64,000 bases of DNA from CAVQRC01 sp963715045 (GTDB lineage Bacteria > Planctomycetota > Planctomycetia > Pirellulales > Lacipirellulaceae): contig CAVQRC010000018.1 in assembly GCA_963715045.1 (NCBI GenBank), positions 1-64,000 on the forward strand, read 5' to 3'. Numbering within the stretch: the first letter of the stretch is position 1; every line of letters starts with the position of its first letter. This document shows, in pieces, positions 18,137 to 28,000 of this stretch. Below the pieces are notes generated by a model. The model was not told the origin of the DNA, did not search any database, and saw nothing but the letters and a program-made list of their open reading frames with translations. The position numbers were made by a program, and so were the translations under genes.

Positions 18137-19518
18137 TCAGTCGAGACTGCCTGTCACTCTGGTGGGTCGCACTCGCCGAGTGCGACCGCACCCCGAACAG
18201 CCGCAGGCAACCGAACGGCCGATGGCGGGGAAATCGGCGATTGGATTCTTGCGGCGTTGCGGTCGCCGTGGCGACTCGGACTGCCTGTCACACTCGGCGA
18301 GAGTGCACTCGCGGAGGCGACCGCACCCCGAACAGCCACACGCAACCGACGGCCGATGGCGGGACAACGGTGACTGGATTCTTGCGGCGTTGCGATCGCC
18401 GCGGCGACTCGGACTGCCTGTCACTCAGGTGGGTCGCACTCGCCGAGTGCGACAGCACCCCGAGCAGCCGCAGTCATCAGAACGCCGACGGATGGGAAAC
18501 GGCGATTGGATTCTTGCGGCGTTGTGATCGCCGCGGCGACTCGGACTGCCTGTCACTCAGGCGAGGTCGCACCCACGGAGTGCGACCGCACCCCGAACAG
18601 CCGCACGCATCAGAACGCCGATGGCTGGGAAATCGGTGACTGGATTCTTGCGGCGTCGTGATCGCCGTGGCGACTCGGACTGCCTGTCACTCAGGTGGGT
18701 CGCACTCGCCGAGTGCGACCGCACCCCGAGCAGCCGCAGTCATCAGAACGCCGACGGATGGGAAACGGCGATTGGATTCTTGCGGCGTTGTGATCGCCGT
18801 GGCGACTCGGACTGCCTGTCACTCAGGTGGGTCGCACTCGCCGAGTGCGACCGCACCCCGAGCAGCCGCAGTCATCAGAACGCCGACGGATGGGAAATCG
18901 GCGATTGGATTCTTGCGGCGTTGTGATCGCCGTGGCGACTCGGACTGCCTGTCACCTCAGGTGGGTCGCACTCGCCGGAGTGCGACCGCACCCCGAGCAG
19001 CCGCAGTCATCAGAACGCCGACGGATGGGAAACGGCGATCTGGATTCTTGCGGCGTTGTGATCGCCGTGGCGACTCGGACTGCCTGTCACTCAGGTGGGT
19101 CGCACTCGCCGAGTGCGACAGCACCCCGAGCAGCCGCAGTCATCAGAACGCCGACGGATGGGAAACGGCGATTGGATTCTTGCGGCGTTGTGATCGCCGT
19201 GGCGACTCGGACTGCCTGTCACTCAGGTGGGTCGCACTCGCCGAGTGCGACCGCACCCCGAGCAGCCGCAGTCATCAGAACGCCGACGGATGGGAAACGG
19301 CGATTGAATTCTTGCGGCGTTGTGATCGCCGCGGCGACTCGGACTGCCTGTCACTCTCGGCGAGAGTGACCCACGGTAGGCGACCGCACCCCGAACAGCC
19401 GCAGGCAACCGACCGCCGATGGACGGGAAATCGGCGACTGGATTCTTGCGGCGTTGCGATCGCCGTGGCCACTCGAGACTGCCTGTCACTCTGGTGGGTC
19501 GCACTCGCCGAGTGCGAC
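18137..19518. repeat. Tandem array, 11 copies of a ~133-bp palindromic unit
   Basis: The shared GCCTGTCAC landmark recurs at 18149, 18283, 18416, 18548, 18682, 18814, 18947, 19082, 19214, 19346 and 19481, so the period is 132-135 bp. Most units carry a near-perfect palindrome (arms GGTCGCACTCG and CGAGTGCGACC around one base) and a second inverted pair (CGGCGAT and ATCGCCG). Copies 2 and 10 replace the first palindrome by a different one (arms CACTC or CACTCTCG), keeping the hairpin but not the sequence. Central copies are most alike. The array fills the gap between the PfkB gene and phnW. The period is not a multiple of three, so it is not a repeat protein. Confidence 0.95.
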
Positions 19519-19633
19519 GCGGCCCACCAACCGGATCCCGTCAGTCGATGGTGAGAGGGGGCTTGCCTGATCGCACCGCTTGCGAGATGGTAGCGGCCTG
19601 CGATTTGCATCCGGGCACCTCATTGGTACGACC

Positions 19634-20750
19634 ATGGATCTACCACGAAGTCACGACAAGCCGCTGTTCACTCCCGGTCCGCTGACGACCAGCCGGACCG
19701 TCAAGCAGGCCATGCTTTGCGACGTGGGCTCACGGGACCGCGTGTTTATCAACGCGGTTGCCGAAGTTCGCCTGCGGCTGCTCGAGCTGGCTGGGGTTTC
19801 CCAGGAGGATGGCTACGAGTGTGTGTTGATGCAGGGCAGCGGCACATTCGCCATCGAGGCCGTCGTATCATCCTGCGTGCCCGCCGGTCGCAAGTTGCTG
19901 GTGGTCGTCAACGGTGCGTATGGAGAACGCATCGTGGCGATTGCCCAGCGACACGGGATCGAGTGCGTCGTCGTCCAATGCACCGAAAACGAGTTGCCGT
20001 CTCTTGCCGAAATCGACCGTGCCCTCACGAACGACGAAGAGATCTTCATGGTGAGCGTCGTCCACTGCGAGACGACATCGGGGATCATCAATCCGGTGGC
20101 CGAGATCCACGAGATCGCCGCTCGACATGGCAGGCAGTACTTCGTCGACTCGATGAGCGCCTTCGGGGCCGTGCCGATTGAGGTCGGAGAATGCGGCATC
20201 GATTATCTCGTCTCTTCGGCGAACAAGTGCATCGAGGGCGTTCCCGGTTTCGGATTTGCGATCTGTCGGCGGGCGGCGCTGGAAGCGACCGCCGGGTGGG
20301 CACGGACGGTGAGCCTTGATCTGCTGGCACAGTGGCAGGGCCTGGAGAATAACGGGCAGTTTCGTTTCACGCCGCCGACCCACACGATTCTGGCTTTCCG
20401 ACAGGCACTTGCCGAACTCGAGCTGGAAGGCGGGGTCGCCGGCCGGGCGGCCCGATACCGGAGCAATTACGAGACGCTCGTTCGTGGTACGCGGGCGATG
20501 GGGCTGCAGGAATACGTGCCGGCGGAGCTGCAGGGACACATCATTACGTCGTTTCGCTATCCGGACCGAACGAAATTCGATTTCGGACGTTTCTACAAGA
20601 TCGCTCAGCGACCGGGGATTCCTGATCTATCCCGGCAAGGTCAGCGATGCCGATTGCTTCCGGATCGGAAACATCGGGCGGCTGTTCCCCAGTGACGTTC
20701 AGGCCTTACTGGCCGCGATGCGGGAAGCGCTCGCCGAACAGCAGGAGTGA
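19634..20750 (+). pseudogene. phnW: 2-aminoethylphosphonate:pyruvate aminotransferase, one frameshift
   Basis: A PLP enzyme that transfers the amino group of 2-aminoethylphosphonate to pyruvate, giving phosphonoacetaldehyde; it opens 2-AEP degradation. LFTPGPLTTSRTVKQAML is the PhnW N-terminal hallmark. YECVLMQGSGTFAIEAV (cofactor phosphate) and SSANKCIEGVPGFGF, which contains the PLP lysine, follow. The frame breaks near 20605: FGRFYKIAQRPGIPD changes to SDRGFLIYPGKVSDADCFRIGNIG in the next frame, which ends at 20750. Length is otherwise normal (about 372). No phosphonoacetaldehyde hydrolase or dehydrogenase is in the window. The start was set at the ATG five codons before the SHDKPLF segment. 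Confidence 0.85.
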
Positions 20751-20820
20751 GCCCGCACGACTTGACGGATCGAGTCCGTAATCGCCCCCAACTTAACCGC
20801 TCTCGATGGAGCAAATCTGC

Positions 20821-20850
20821 CACACAACGCGCTCCGTGCAAGGTTGTGTG
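20821..20850. terminator. Hairpin between convergent genes
   Basis: CACACAAC (20821-20828) pairs perfectly with GTTGTGTG (20843-20850) across a 14-base loop. It lies between phnW (plus) and the efflux outer-membrane gene (minus), so it could terminate both. There is no strong T-tract. Confidence 0.45.
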
Positions 20851-20864
20851 AGGCGTCATAAGGC

Positions 20865-22478
20865 TCACGGAGCTACATCAACCGTGGGGAGACGCTCCAG
20901 CGGCGGGGCGGACTCAAACTCCCCTTCGACCAGCGGTGGCAAGGGAACGCTGATGTCTACCGGCGGTGCCGGTGGCGTGTCTGGTGTCGCACCGGGCGGA
21001 ATCACCTCGGGTGGCGCGATGGGTGGCAGCGGCTGCACGCCGGCGGGTCCGGTCCAGCCGCCGCCCAGGGCGCGATACAGGCTGATCAGGTTCTGGATCA
21101 CGTTCGCCTGGCTTGTCGCCAGCTCGGCTTCGGTAAGGAGCTGGGCACGCTGGGAATCCAGGACCCGCTGAAAAGTAACGGCTCCCTGTTCGTACTGTTT
21201 CTGAGAAATTTCGACCGCCCGGCGGTTCGCGTCGACAGCACCCGTGAGCGTTTCGCTGCGACTGATCTGCTGCACGTAGCCGACGAGTGCATTGTCGACT
21301 TCTTCTCCAGCTCGCAACACGGTCTGGCGGTACGCGGCAAACGTCTGGTGCAGCCGCGACTCCTGGACGCAGATGTTGAACCGAATGCGGCCAAAGTTGA
21401 AGAAGTTCCACCGCAGGGTCGGACCGAGGGCTGAGTTGAAGGCATTCCCCGTAAACAGCCTTCTGATCTGCGGTGGCGTCGACTCCGAAGGTTCCCGACA
21501 GCGAGAGCTGCGGATAGTACTCCCCGATTGCCGCCCCGATGAGTGCCGATTGGGCAGCGATCTGCGCTTCGGCGCGACGAATGTCTGGTCGTCGTCGCAG
21601 CAGGTCGGCCGGGATCCCGATCGCGATCGTTTCGGGAGCTGACGGGATCGGAGTCGGTTGGTTGAGCGTGGAATCGAGCGTCCCCACCGGTACCGCGAGC
21701 AAGGTGCTGAGCCGATTCACGGCCGTCTGATAGCTGATCAACAGCAAGGGAATTTCGGCCTCGGTGGTTTGCGCCAGGGCCCGTGCCTGGGCCACGTCCA
21801 GTTCGCTGATCACGCCGGCCCGAAACCGCTTCTGGGTCAACTCGAGACTGTCCCGCTGGGTTTTCAGGTTGCTCTCGGCAATTTCCACCAATCGCTGTGC
21901 TCGGCGTGCCTCGACGTAATTCGCGGCGATGTCCGCCAGCAGGATTACGCGGACGTCGCGGTAGTCCCACACGCTCACGCGAATGTCCGCATCGGCAGCC
22001 TCGACCAGTCGTCTCAAGCGACCGAACAGGTCCACTTCCCAAGTCCCGTTCATCCCCAGCGAATAGAACGAAAATGCGGGAATACGACCTGCGTTGAGCC
22101 CAATCCCGGCGATGTTGACCTTCTGGAACTGTACGACGCGTCCGTGTCGAACTGGGGACCCAGATCGGAGTTCACGACGCCCCGCTGGCACCGCGCTTCG
22201 GTGATCCGAAGCAGCGCTTCGCGGAGGTCCAGGTTTTCAGCCAGGGCCTGCTCGATAAATACGTCGAGGATCGGGTCGTTGAACGACTTCCACCACTCGC
22301 CCAGATCGTCCTGCACGGGATAGACGTTCTCGTCTTCGAACTCCCGCCAGGCCTCGGGCATGTCCACGGCGGGGCGGGCGAAGTCGGGTCCGACGAGGCA
22401 TCCGGACGCCAGGACCAGGATCAGGCCAATGGCGGCCAGGCGGGCCGCGAGGCGGTTCAGTCGTGAGTTTTGGTACAT
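20865..22478 (-). pseudogene. NodT/TolC-family outer-membrane efflux lipoprotein, two compensating frameshifts
   Basis: The outer-membrane channel of a tripartite efflux pump. The signal peptide ends in the lipobox LASGC, followed by LVGPDFARPAVDMPEAW and DPILDVFIEQALAENLDLREA, both typical of the NodT branch. GTWEVDLFGRLRR and PADLLRRRPDIRRAEAQ mark the first and second repeat halves. The frame shifts near 22130 and back near 21450, where RWNFFNFGRI-like coding resumes; start and stop are in the same frame and total length is 538 codons. A proline-rich C-terminal tail of about 60 residues is unusual. The TetR gene and divergent adaptor/pump genes beside it complete the system. Confidence 0.85.
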
Positions 22479-22782
22479 GCCGGGTCGAGTCCGCTTGCTG
22501 GAGTCGTCAGGTCAGATCTCATCGCGGACGGTCGACGCGCATGCCGAAATCCGTCGCAAGGGTCTGTCTGTGACGGTACTTCGGACTGTAAGGCCCGTTT
22601 CGACCAGGATTCCCGCTACATCACGGAGTTTCGACGCAGGTTGCCCAGTTTGACTTGCGGCCGGGTCGCACGTGACGGCAGGAGATTGCATCGCTGGCGT
22701 CCATGGCCCAAGAGAGACCACGTCGCTCATTCTGCAGCATGGGTCCGCACGCCGGCCGATTCGGCAACAGAGCGGCACTACT
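22479..22782. other. Gap between the efflux OM gene and the TetR gene; nothing recognised
   Basis: No gene, tRNA or clear repeat is seen. A promoter for the outer-membrane gene is expected here because the 304-base spacing is long for an operon. Confidence 0.4.
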
Positions 22783-23418
22783 TCAAGCGACCATCATCGA
22801 CCAGCGGGCTTCGATGGCCGCCAGGACCACGTTGGCGATGTGTTCAGAGATCCGCGATGCGGTGAGGCGTTTCTTGTCGCTCGCTGATACGAGCAGGTCG
22901 ATGATGGGCCCGCCGAGTTTGTAATGCATGCACTGGCCAACCACGCTGAAGGCGAACAATTGACGGTCGGTCCGCTTCGTGCCGGGCGGCAGCAACTGCT
23001 CGAGGATCGCGTTGAGCCGGCGGAATCGCGGCTCGATAAATTGCCGCACGACGTGCTCGGTGGCCACGGTCGGGTTGCCCAGCTCCCGCATCATGAGGAC
23101 GTGATTGAGGTCGTGCCGTCCCTCGGCAGAGACCGCCACGGCGACCATCCGGTGGACGAACCGCCGCAGACGCATTTCGGGGGAAAGGTCGTCGTCTGCA
23201 GCCGGCCCCGCATCGAGATGCTCTGTCATCGCGCGATGGGCATGACTGACGGCAGCGACGTACAGCCCCTGTTTGTCGGAAAAGTGGTATTTGACCGCGT
23301 TCAGATTGGCCCCGGCCGCCTGACAGATATCGCGAACCGTGGCCCCGTCCTGGCCCAGGATCGCGAATTTCTTCACGGCCGCTTCCAACAGCCGAGTCCG
23401 AGTGTCTAGACGGGCCAC
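22783..23418 (-). CDS. TetR-family repressor of the adjacent RND pump (CecR-like C-terminal domain)
   Basis: About 211 residues. The N-terminal HTH reads LDTRTRLLEAAVKKFA and GATVRDICQAAGANLNAVKYHF, with recognition helix NLNAVKYHF as in the CerR/CecR group. The C-terminal domain (MRLRRFVHRMVAVAV, VVGQCMHYKLGGPII) is the DUF1956 type. I chose the GTG at 23418 because GGAG lies 9 bases upstream and the protein then starts MARLDTRT; an in-frame GTG at 23481 would add a proline-rich leader that overlaps a dispersed repeat. Its likely target is the inverted repeat at 23611 in front of the adaptor gene. Confidence 0.85.
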   Translation of the reverse strand: MARLDTRTRLLEAAVKKFAILGQDGATVRDICQAAGANLNAVKYHFSDKQGLYVAAVSHAHRAMTEHLDAGPAADDDLSPEMRLRRFVHRMVAVAVSAEGRHDLNHVLMMRELGNPTVATEHVVRQFIEPRFRRLNAILEQLLPPGTKRTDRQLFAFSVVGQCMHYKLGGPIIDLLVSASDKKRLTASRISEHIANVVLAAIEARWSMMVA

Positions 23419-23455
23419 GATGCGGTGCTCCGGGGGGGGTGCGGGAACGGGCTCG

Positions 23456-23527
23456 TTGGTGTCGCTGAAGCGGCCCGGCACGGAATGACTAAGGACTAAT
23501 GACTAAGGAATCCCCAATGACGAATTT
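23456..23527. repeat. Dispersed AATGACTAAGGA repeat, copy a
   Basis: A block beginning TGTCGCTGAAGCGGC and running into AATGACTAAGGACTAATGAC then CCCCAATGACGAATT. The same order of elements recurs at 31905, and shorter versions at 34589, 40010 and 47385. It sits directly upstream of the TetR gene. Confidence 0.8.
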
Positions 23528-23609
23528 AGAAGACTAACTATCGGCAACTCCGTTCCTGCATCCGGGTGGGAACCAGGCGATCCCAGGTGGGGCAAGATTT
23601 TCATACAGG

Positions 23610-23638
23610 TGTTTCATTTTATGAAACGCGCGTATAAG
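23610..23638 (+). promoter_or_regulatory. Promoter and TetR-type operator of the RND adaptor/pump operon
   Basis: A perfect inverted repeat GTTTCAT-TTT-ATGAAAC occupies 23611-23627. A -10-like TATAAG follows at 23633-23638, and at 17-bp spacing the -35 position falls inside the left arm. A repressor bound here would block RNA polymerase. The site lies 66 bases upstream of the adaptor ATG. The match to the neighbouring TetR protein is inferred from position. Confidence 0.6.
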
Positions 23639-23703
23639 ATGCAAGCGAATCCTGATGGCAGCGATGTTTCTCATTCCACGGCGAGCTCCCAGGGAGCCTT
23701 TCG

Positions 23704-25050
23704 ATGTCCACACTCCAACGCTGGTATGGTCCGATCTCGAGGGTGGTCCTGTCGGCCTTATTGCTGGGAGGCGGCGTGGCCGGATTCGTCGCGCTCGGCA
23801 AGCGACAGCCCGAAAGCCGCCAGCCGGAGAACGCGGCGGTCGCGGTCGTTCAGGTCGTCGAGGCCGCCCCGCACGAAGACGGCATCACCTTCGAGGTCGA
23901 CGGACTGGTCGTCCCGTTTCGAGACATCGAAATCGCCGCGGAAGTCCAGGGCCGCGTCATCGAGAAATCTCCTCAGTGCCGCATGGGGCGAACCGTGCAA
24001 CAAGGGGAAGTGCTCCTGCAACTCGATCGCCGCGACTACGAGATCGAAATCCGCCGGCTGGGCGAGCAGCTCGAGCAGGCCGACGGAAACCTGGCCGAAC
24101 TCGATGTGCAGCTCGCCAACGCCGAGCGGCAGATCGCCACCGCCCGGGAAGATCTTCAAATCGCCAATCGCGAATTGAAACGGTATGAAACCTCGGTAGA
24201 TCCAGGGGTGTTCTCGGCCAGCGAGGTCGACGCCGCGCGGCGCAACGAACTGACCGCGCGTGACGCATTGCAGGACGTCCAGGATCAGTTACGGCTGCTC
24301 GAGGCCAGCAAGCGCCGACTGCAAGGTGGGCGGGAGACCGTCCAGGCCAATCTTGAGCGGGCGGAACTGGATCTGGAGCGCACGACGATCCGGGCCCCGC
24401 TTACGGGCGTCGTGACCGAGGACGAAATCGAACAGGATGGTTACGTGCAGCGGGGTACACCGATCGTCACGATCCGCGATTCGTCGAGTCTGGACGTACG
24501 GTGCAGTCTTCACACGCATCAACTGAACTGGTTGCGGCAGGCTCGGAGCGTCTCGGCATCCGCGGCCAGCAGTTATCAGTTTCCCGAGACGCCGGTCCGC
24601 GTCCGCTACCAGATCGACGGTTGCGACTTTTACTGGCCCGGTGTGTTGCAACGCTACGAGGGGGTCATGATCGACGAGCGGACGAGAATGATCCCGTGCC
24701 GCGTATTCGTCAGTGATCCTCTCGGGGGCCAGTGCGAACCCGAGACTGCGGCGGGTTGCGGCCCGCCGCCGGCTCTGATGGTTGGGATGTTCGTCGAAGT
24801 CCAGGTGCAGGTGACGCCTCGGGTGCCGCTGGTCCGCGTACCCCGGACGGCGCTGCATCCCGGAGACACGGTGTGGGTGGTCGAGAACGAGCAGCTCAGC
24901 CGCAGGCGGGTTCGCATCGCCGAGTCCGAGGCCGACCACGTCTTGATCTACGCCCGCTCCGGCGAACTGGTGGCCGGTGAACCGATCGTGGTGTCTCCCT
25001 TGTCCGCGCCGCACAACGGCGTGGCCGTCCAGGTCCTTCCCTCCACATGA
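23704..25050 (+). CDS. RND efflux periplasmic adaptor (membrane fusion protein)
   Basis: Links the inner-membrane pump to the outer-membrane channel. The 448-residue protein has an N-terminal membrane anchor (VVLSALLLGGGVAGFVAL, about 14-31). A lipoyl half with EIAAEVQGRV follows, then a coiled-coil hairpin (about 110-220, rich in Leu, Glu and Gln), the second lipoyl half (TIRAPLTGVVTEDEIEQDGYV, about 225-245) and a beta-barrel domain. The start ATG follows GGGAG with suitable spacing. The pump gene begins 7 bases after its stop, so the two are co-transcribed. The frame is intact. The transported compound is unknown. Confidence 0.92.
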   Translation: MSTLQRWYGPISRVVLSALLLGGGVAGFVALGKRQPESRQPENAAVAVVQVVEAAPHEDGITFEVDGLVVPFRDIEIAAEVQGRVIEKSPQCRMGRTVQQGEVLLQLDRRDYEIEIRRLGEQLEQADGNLAELDVQLANAERQIATAREDLQIANRELKRYETSVDPGVFSASEVDAARRNELTARDALQDVQDQLRLLEASKRRLQGGRETVQANLERAELDLERTTIRAPLTGVVTEDEIEQDGYVQRGTPIVTIRDSSSLDVRCSLHTHQLNWLRQARSVSASAASSYQFPETPVRVRYQIDGCDFYWPGVLQRYEGVMIDERTRMIPCRVFVSDPLGGQCEPETAAGCGPPPALMVGMFVEVQVQVTPRVPLVRVPRTALHPGDTVWVVENEQLSRRRVRIAESEADHVLIYARSGELVAGEPIVVSPLSAPHNGVAVQVLPST

Positions 25051-25057
25051 GCAGGCG

Positions 25058-28000
25058 ATGAAGTCGTTAGTACGCTGGGCGATTGCGAACACGCCGGCCA
25101 TGAACATGCTGATGATCGTCGTCCTGGCGGTCGGTTGGTTTTCGTTCACGGGGTTGCGGCGGGAGACGTTTCCGGACTTCGACATCGACACGATCCTCGT
25201 GTCGGTGCCCTACCCTGGTGCGGCGCCGCAGGAAGTCGAGGAGGGAATCTGCCAGAAGATCGAAGAGGCCGTGCGATCGATCGAAGGTGTCAAGAAGGTG
25301 ACCAGCGTCGCCGCCGAGAGCGCTGGCAGCGTCGTTCTCGAACTCGATGCCGATGTGCGTAACCCGGACCGGGTGCTGGACGAGGTACGCTCCGAGGTGG
25401 ATCGCATCCCGAGTTTTCCGGTGGAGTCCGAGGACCCTGAAATCCGCCGGGTCACGACCCGCCGCTCGGCGATCCGGGTCGCCGTGCTGGGCCCTGAATC
25501 TCTGACCGTGGCCGCGGAATTGGAACTCCGCGACCTGGCCGAACGGGTGCGTGATGAACTGCTGCTTCTCGAAGGCGTATCGCAAGTCGATTTCATCGGT
25601 GGTCGCGACTATCAGATCGACGTTGAAATCTCGGAAGCAACGCTCCGCGCGCATGGACTGACGCTCACCGAAGTCGCCGAGATCGTACGGCGGGAGAATC
25701 GCGAGCTGCCGGCCGGGTTGATTCGCGGCGAATCGCAGGAGGTGCTGCTACGCGGTAACAACCGGCGGACGACCGGCGAGGCGATCGCCGAATTGCCCGT
25801 GATTTCTCAACCGAGCGGAGCGGTGCTCACGCTCGGGGATCTCGGCGAAGTACGCGACGAGTTCGAAGATGTCGCCGCGATCAATCGTATCAACGGCCGT
25901 CCAGCGATGGCGATGTCGGTCGAACGCAGTTCGGCGGAAGACATGCTGGCGATGGTCGACGCCGTCCAGGATTATGCCGCGCGGAAGCAGCTCCCACCCG
26001 GATACGAGCTGCTCACCTGGAGTGACCAGTCCGTCGAAGTACGCGGCCGCCTCAACCTGCTCTACAAGAACGCGTTTCTGGGACTGCTCATCGTCTTCGC
26101 CCTGCTCGTGCTGTTTCTCGACCTCAGGCTCGCGTTCTGGGTCGCGATGGGGATTCCGTTCAGTGTCCTGGCCGCCGGTGCGTACCTGTACTTCGGCGGG
26201 CAGACGCTCAACATGATCTCGATGTTCGCGTTCGTGATGGCGATGGGAATCGTGGTCGATGACGCGATCGTCGTCGGTGAGAACATCTACGCCCATCGAC
26301 AGCAGGGCAAGAGCTACAAGCAGGCCGCGATCGACGGGACGTACGAGGTCATGCCGTCGGTGCTGACATCGGTGACGACAACGATCATGGCATTCGCACC
26401 GTTGCTGTTCGTATCGGGCATGATGGGCAAGTTCATGGCCGTGATGCCGGCGGCCATCATCGCGATGCTGGTGGCCTCGCTGTTCGAGAGCATGACGATT
26501 CTGCCGTGTCACCTGGCCCATCGCGACGGCATGGTCTTCAAGGTTATCCGGGTCGTGCTGTATGCCTTTGCCTGGCTCGTTCCAGTGATCCACGAGCTCA
26601 ACCGCCAGGCGACGAGGGTGTTGACCTGGTATATCGAGAACATCTACCTGCCGACGCTCGCCTGGGCCCTCCGCAATCGTTCCGTCATGGTGGCAGGCTG
26701 CGTGGGGCTGCTCATCGTCGCCATCGGTTTCGTACGGGCCGGGATCACGCCCTTCGTGCTGTTTCCGAAAGTCGACGCCAATACGGTCTCGGCGACGATC
26801 GCGTTTCCCGATGGCACCCCGGAACGAGTCACCGATCAATGGACGCGGCACATCGAAGACGCATTCTGGCGGGTCAATGAGCGGCTCGCGTCCAATGGCG
26901 ACGTCATCGGCAAGACGTCCTATCGCGTCGTCGGCTCGCAACTTTCCAACCAGGGCGGGCCGCCCGGCGGCGGAGCAACGTTGACTGGCAGCCACGTCGG
27001 CAGCGTCGAGGTCGAGCTGCTCGATACCGAATTGCGGGAGATCAGCAGCGAACAGATCGTGAACGAGTGGCGGAAAGAAATCGGCCCGATCCCCGGCGCG
27101 GAATCGCTGTCGGTGGGAGCGCGGAACTTCGGGCCGGGCGGGATCCCGATCGAGTTCAAGGTTTTGGCCGACATGCAGCACGTTGAAGACCTCGAGGAAG
27201 TCGTCGAGCGCTGCAAGCACCAGCTTCGCGAGTACCCGGGCGTGTTCGACGTCGCCGACGATTCGGTTCCCGGCAAATGGGAGTACCGTTTTCGCGTCAA
27301 GCCGGCCGCGGCAGCACTGGGTGTCCGCACGGCCGACCTGGCCGAGACGGTGCGGGCGGCGTACTACGGGCAGGAAGTGATGCGGCTGCAGCGGGGGCGG
27401 CACGAAGTCAAATTGATGGTTCGCTATCCCCGCGAAGATCGCCAGCGAATGGCCAATTTCGATGAGGTTCGGATTCGACTTGATGACGGTATTGAACGCC
27501 CGATTACCGAGGTCGCTCAGATCGACGTCGTCCGCGGCTACTCGGAGATCAACCGCGTGAACCAGAAACGGTCGATTACGATTACGGCCGACGTCGACGA
27601 CACGGTCGCCAACGCGGCCAACATTGTGGCCGACCTGCGGACGTCGTTCATGCCCGAAATGCTGGCGGAGTATCCTGCCGTGAGTGTCCGCTGGGAGGGC
27701 CAGGCCGAACAGACGCGAGAGTCACTCGACAGCATGAAGCGGGGTTTTGCCGTGGCCGTGCTGGCGATGTTCCTGCTGCTGACGTTCGAATTCAAATCGT
27801 ATTTCCAGCCGCTGTTGATTCTGATGATCGTCCCGTTCGGCGTGATCGGCGCGATCGCCGGTCACGCGCTGCTCGGGATGCCGCTGACCATGTTCAGCAT
27901 GTTCGGCCTGGTGGCCCTGTCCGGAATTGTCGTCAACGATTCGATTGTGCTGGTCGATTTCATCAACTCCCGCATGCGGGACGGATTACCGATTGACGAA

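Noticed and set aside
18137..19518. CRISPR array
   Set aside because: The units are nearly identical over their whole length with no unique spacers, the period is far too long and no cas gene is near.
18120..19554. Long open frames across the 133-bp array that could be read as an Arg/Ser-rich repeat protein of up to 298 residues
   Set aside because: The unit length varies from 132 to 135, so the reading frame rotates between copies. All plus frames are open because the unit lacks stop codons, there is no ribosome site, and variation follows hairpin structure rather than codons.
25748..27403. 551-codon open frame antisense to the RND pump
   Set aside because: It is a shadow of a GC-rich, strongly conserved gene; the translation is His/Arg/Asp-rich and unlike any protein family.
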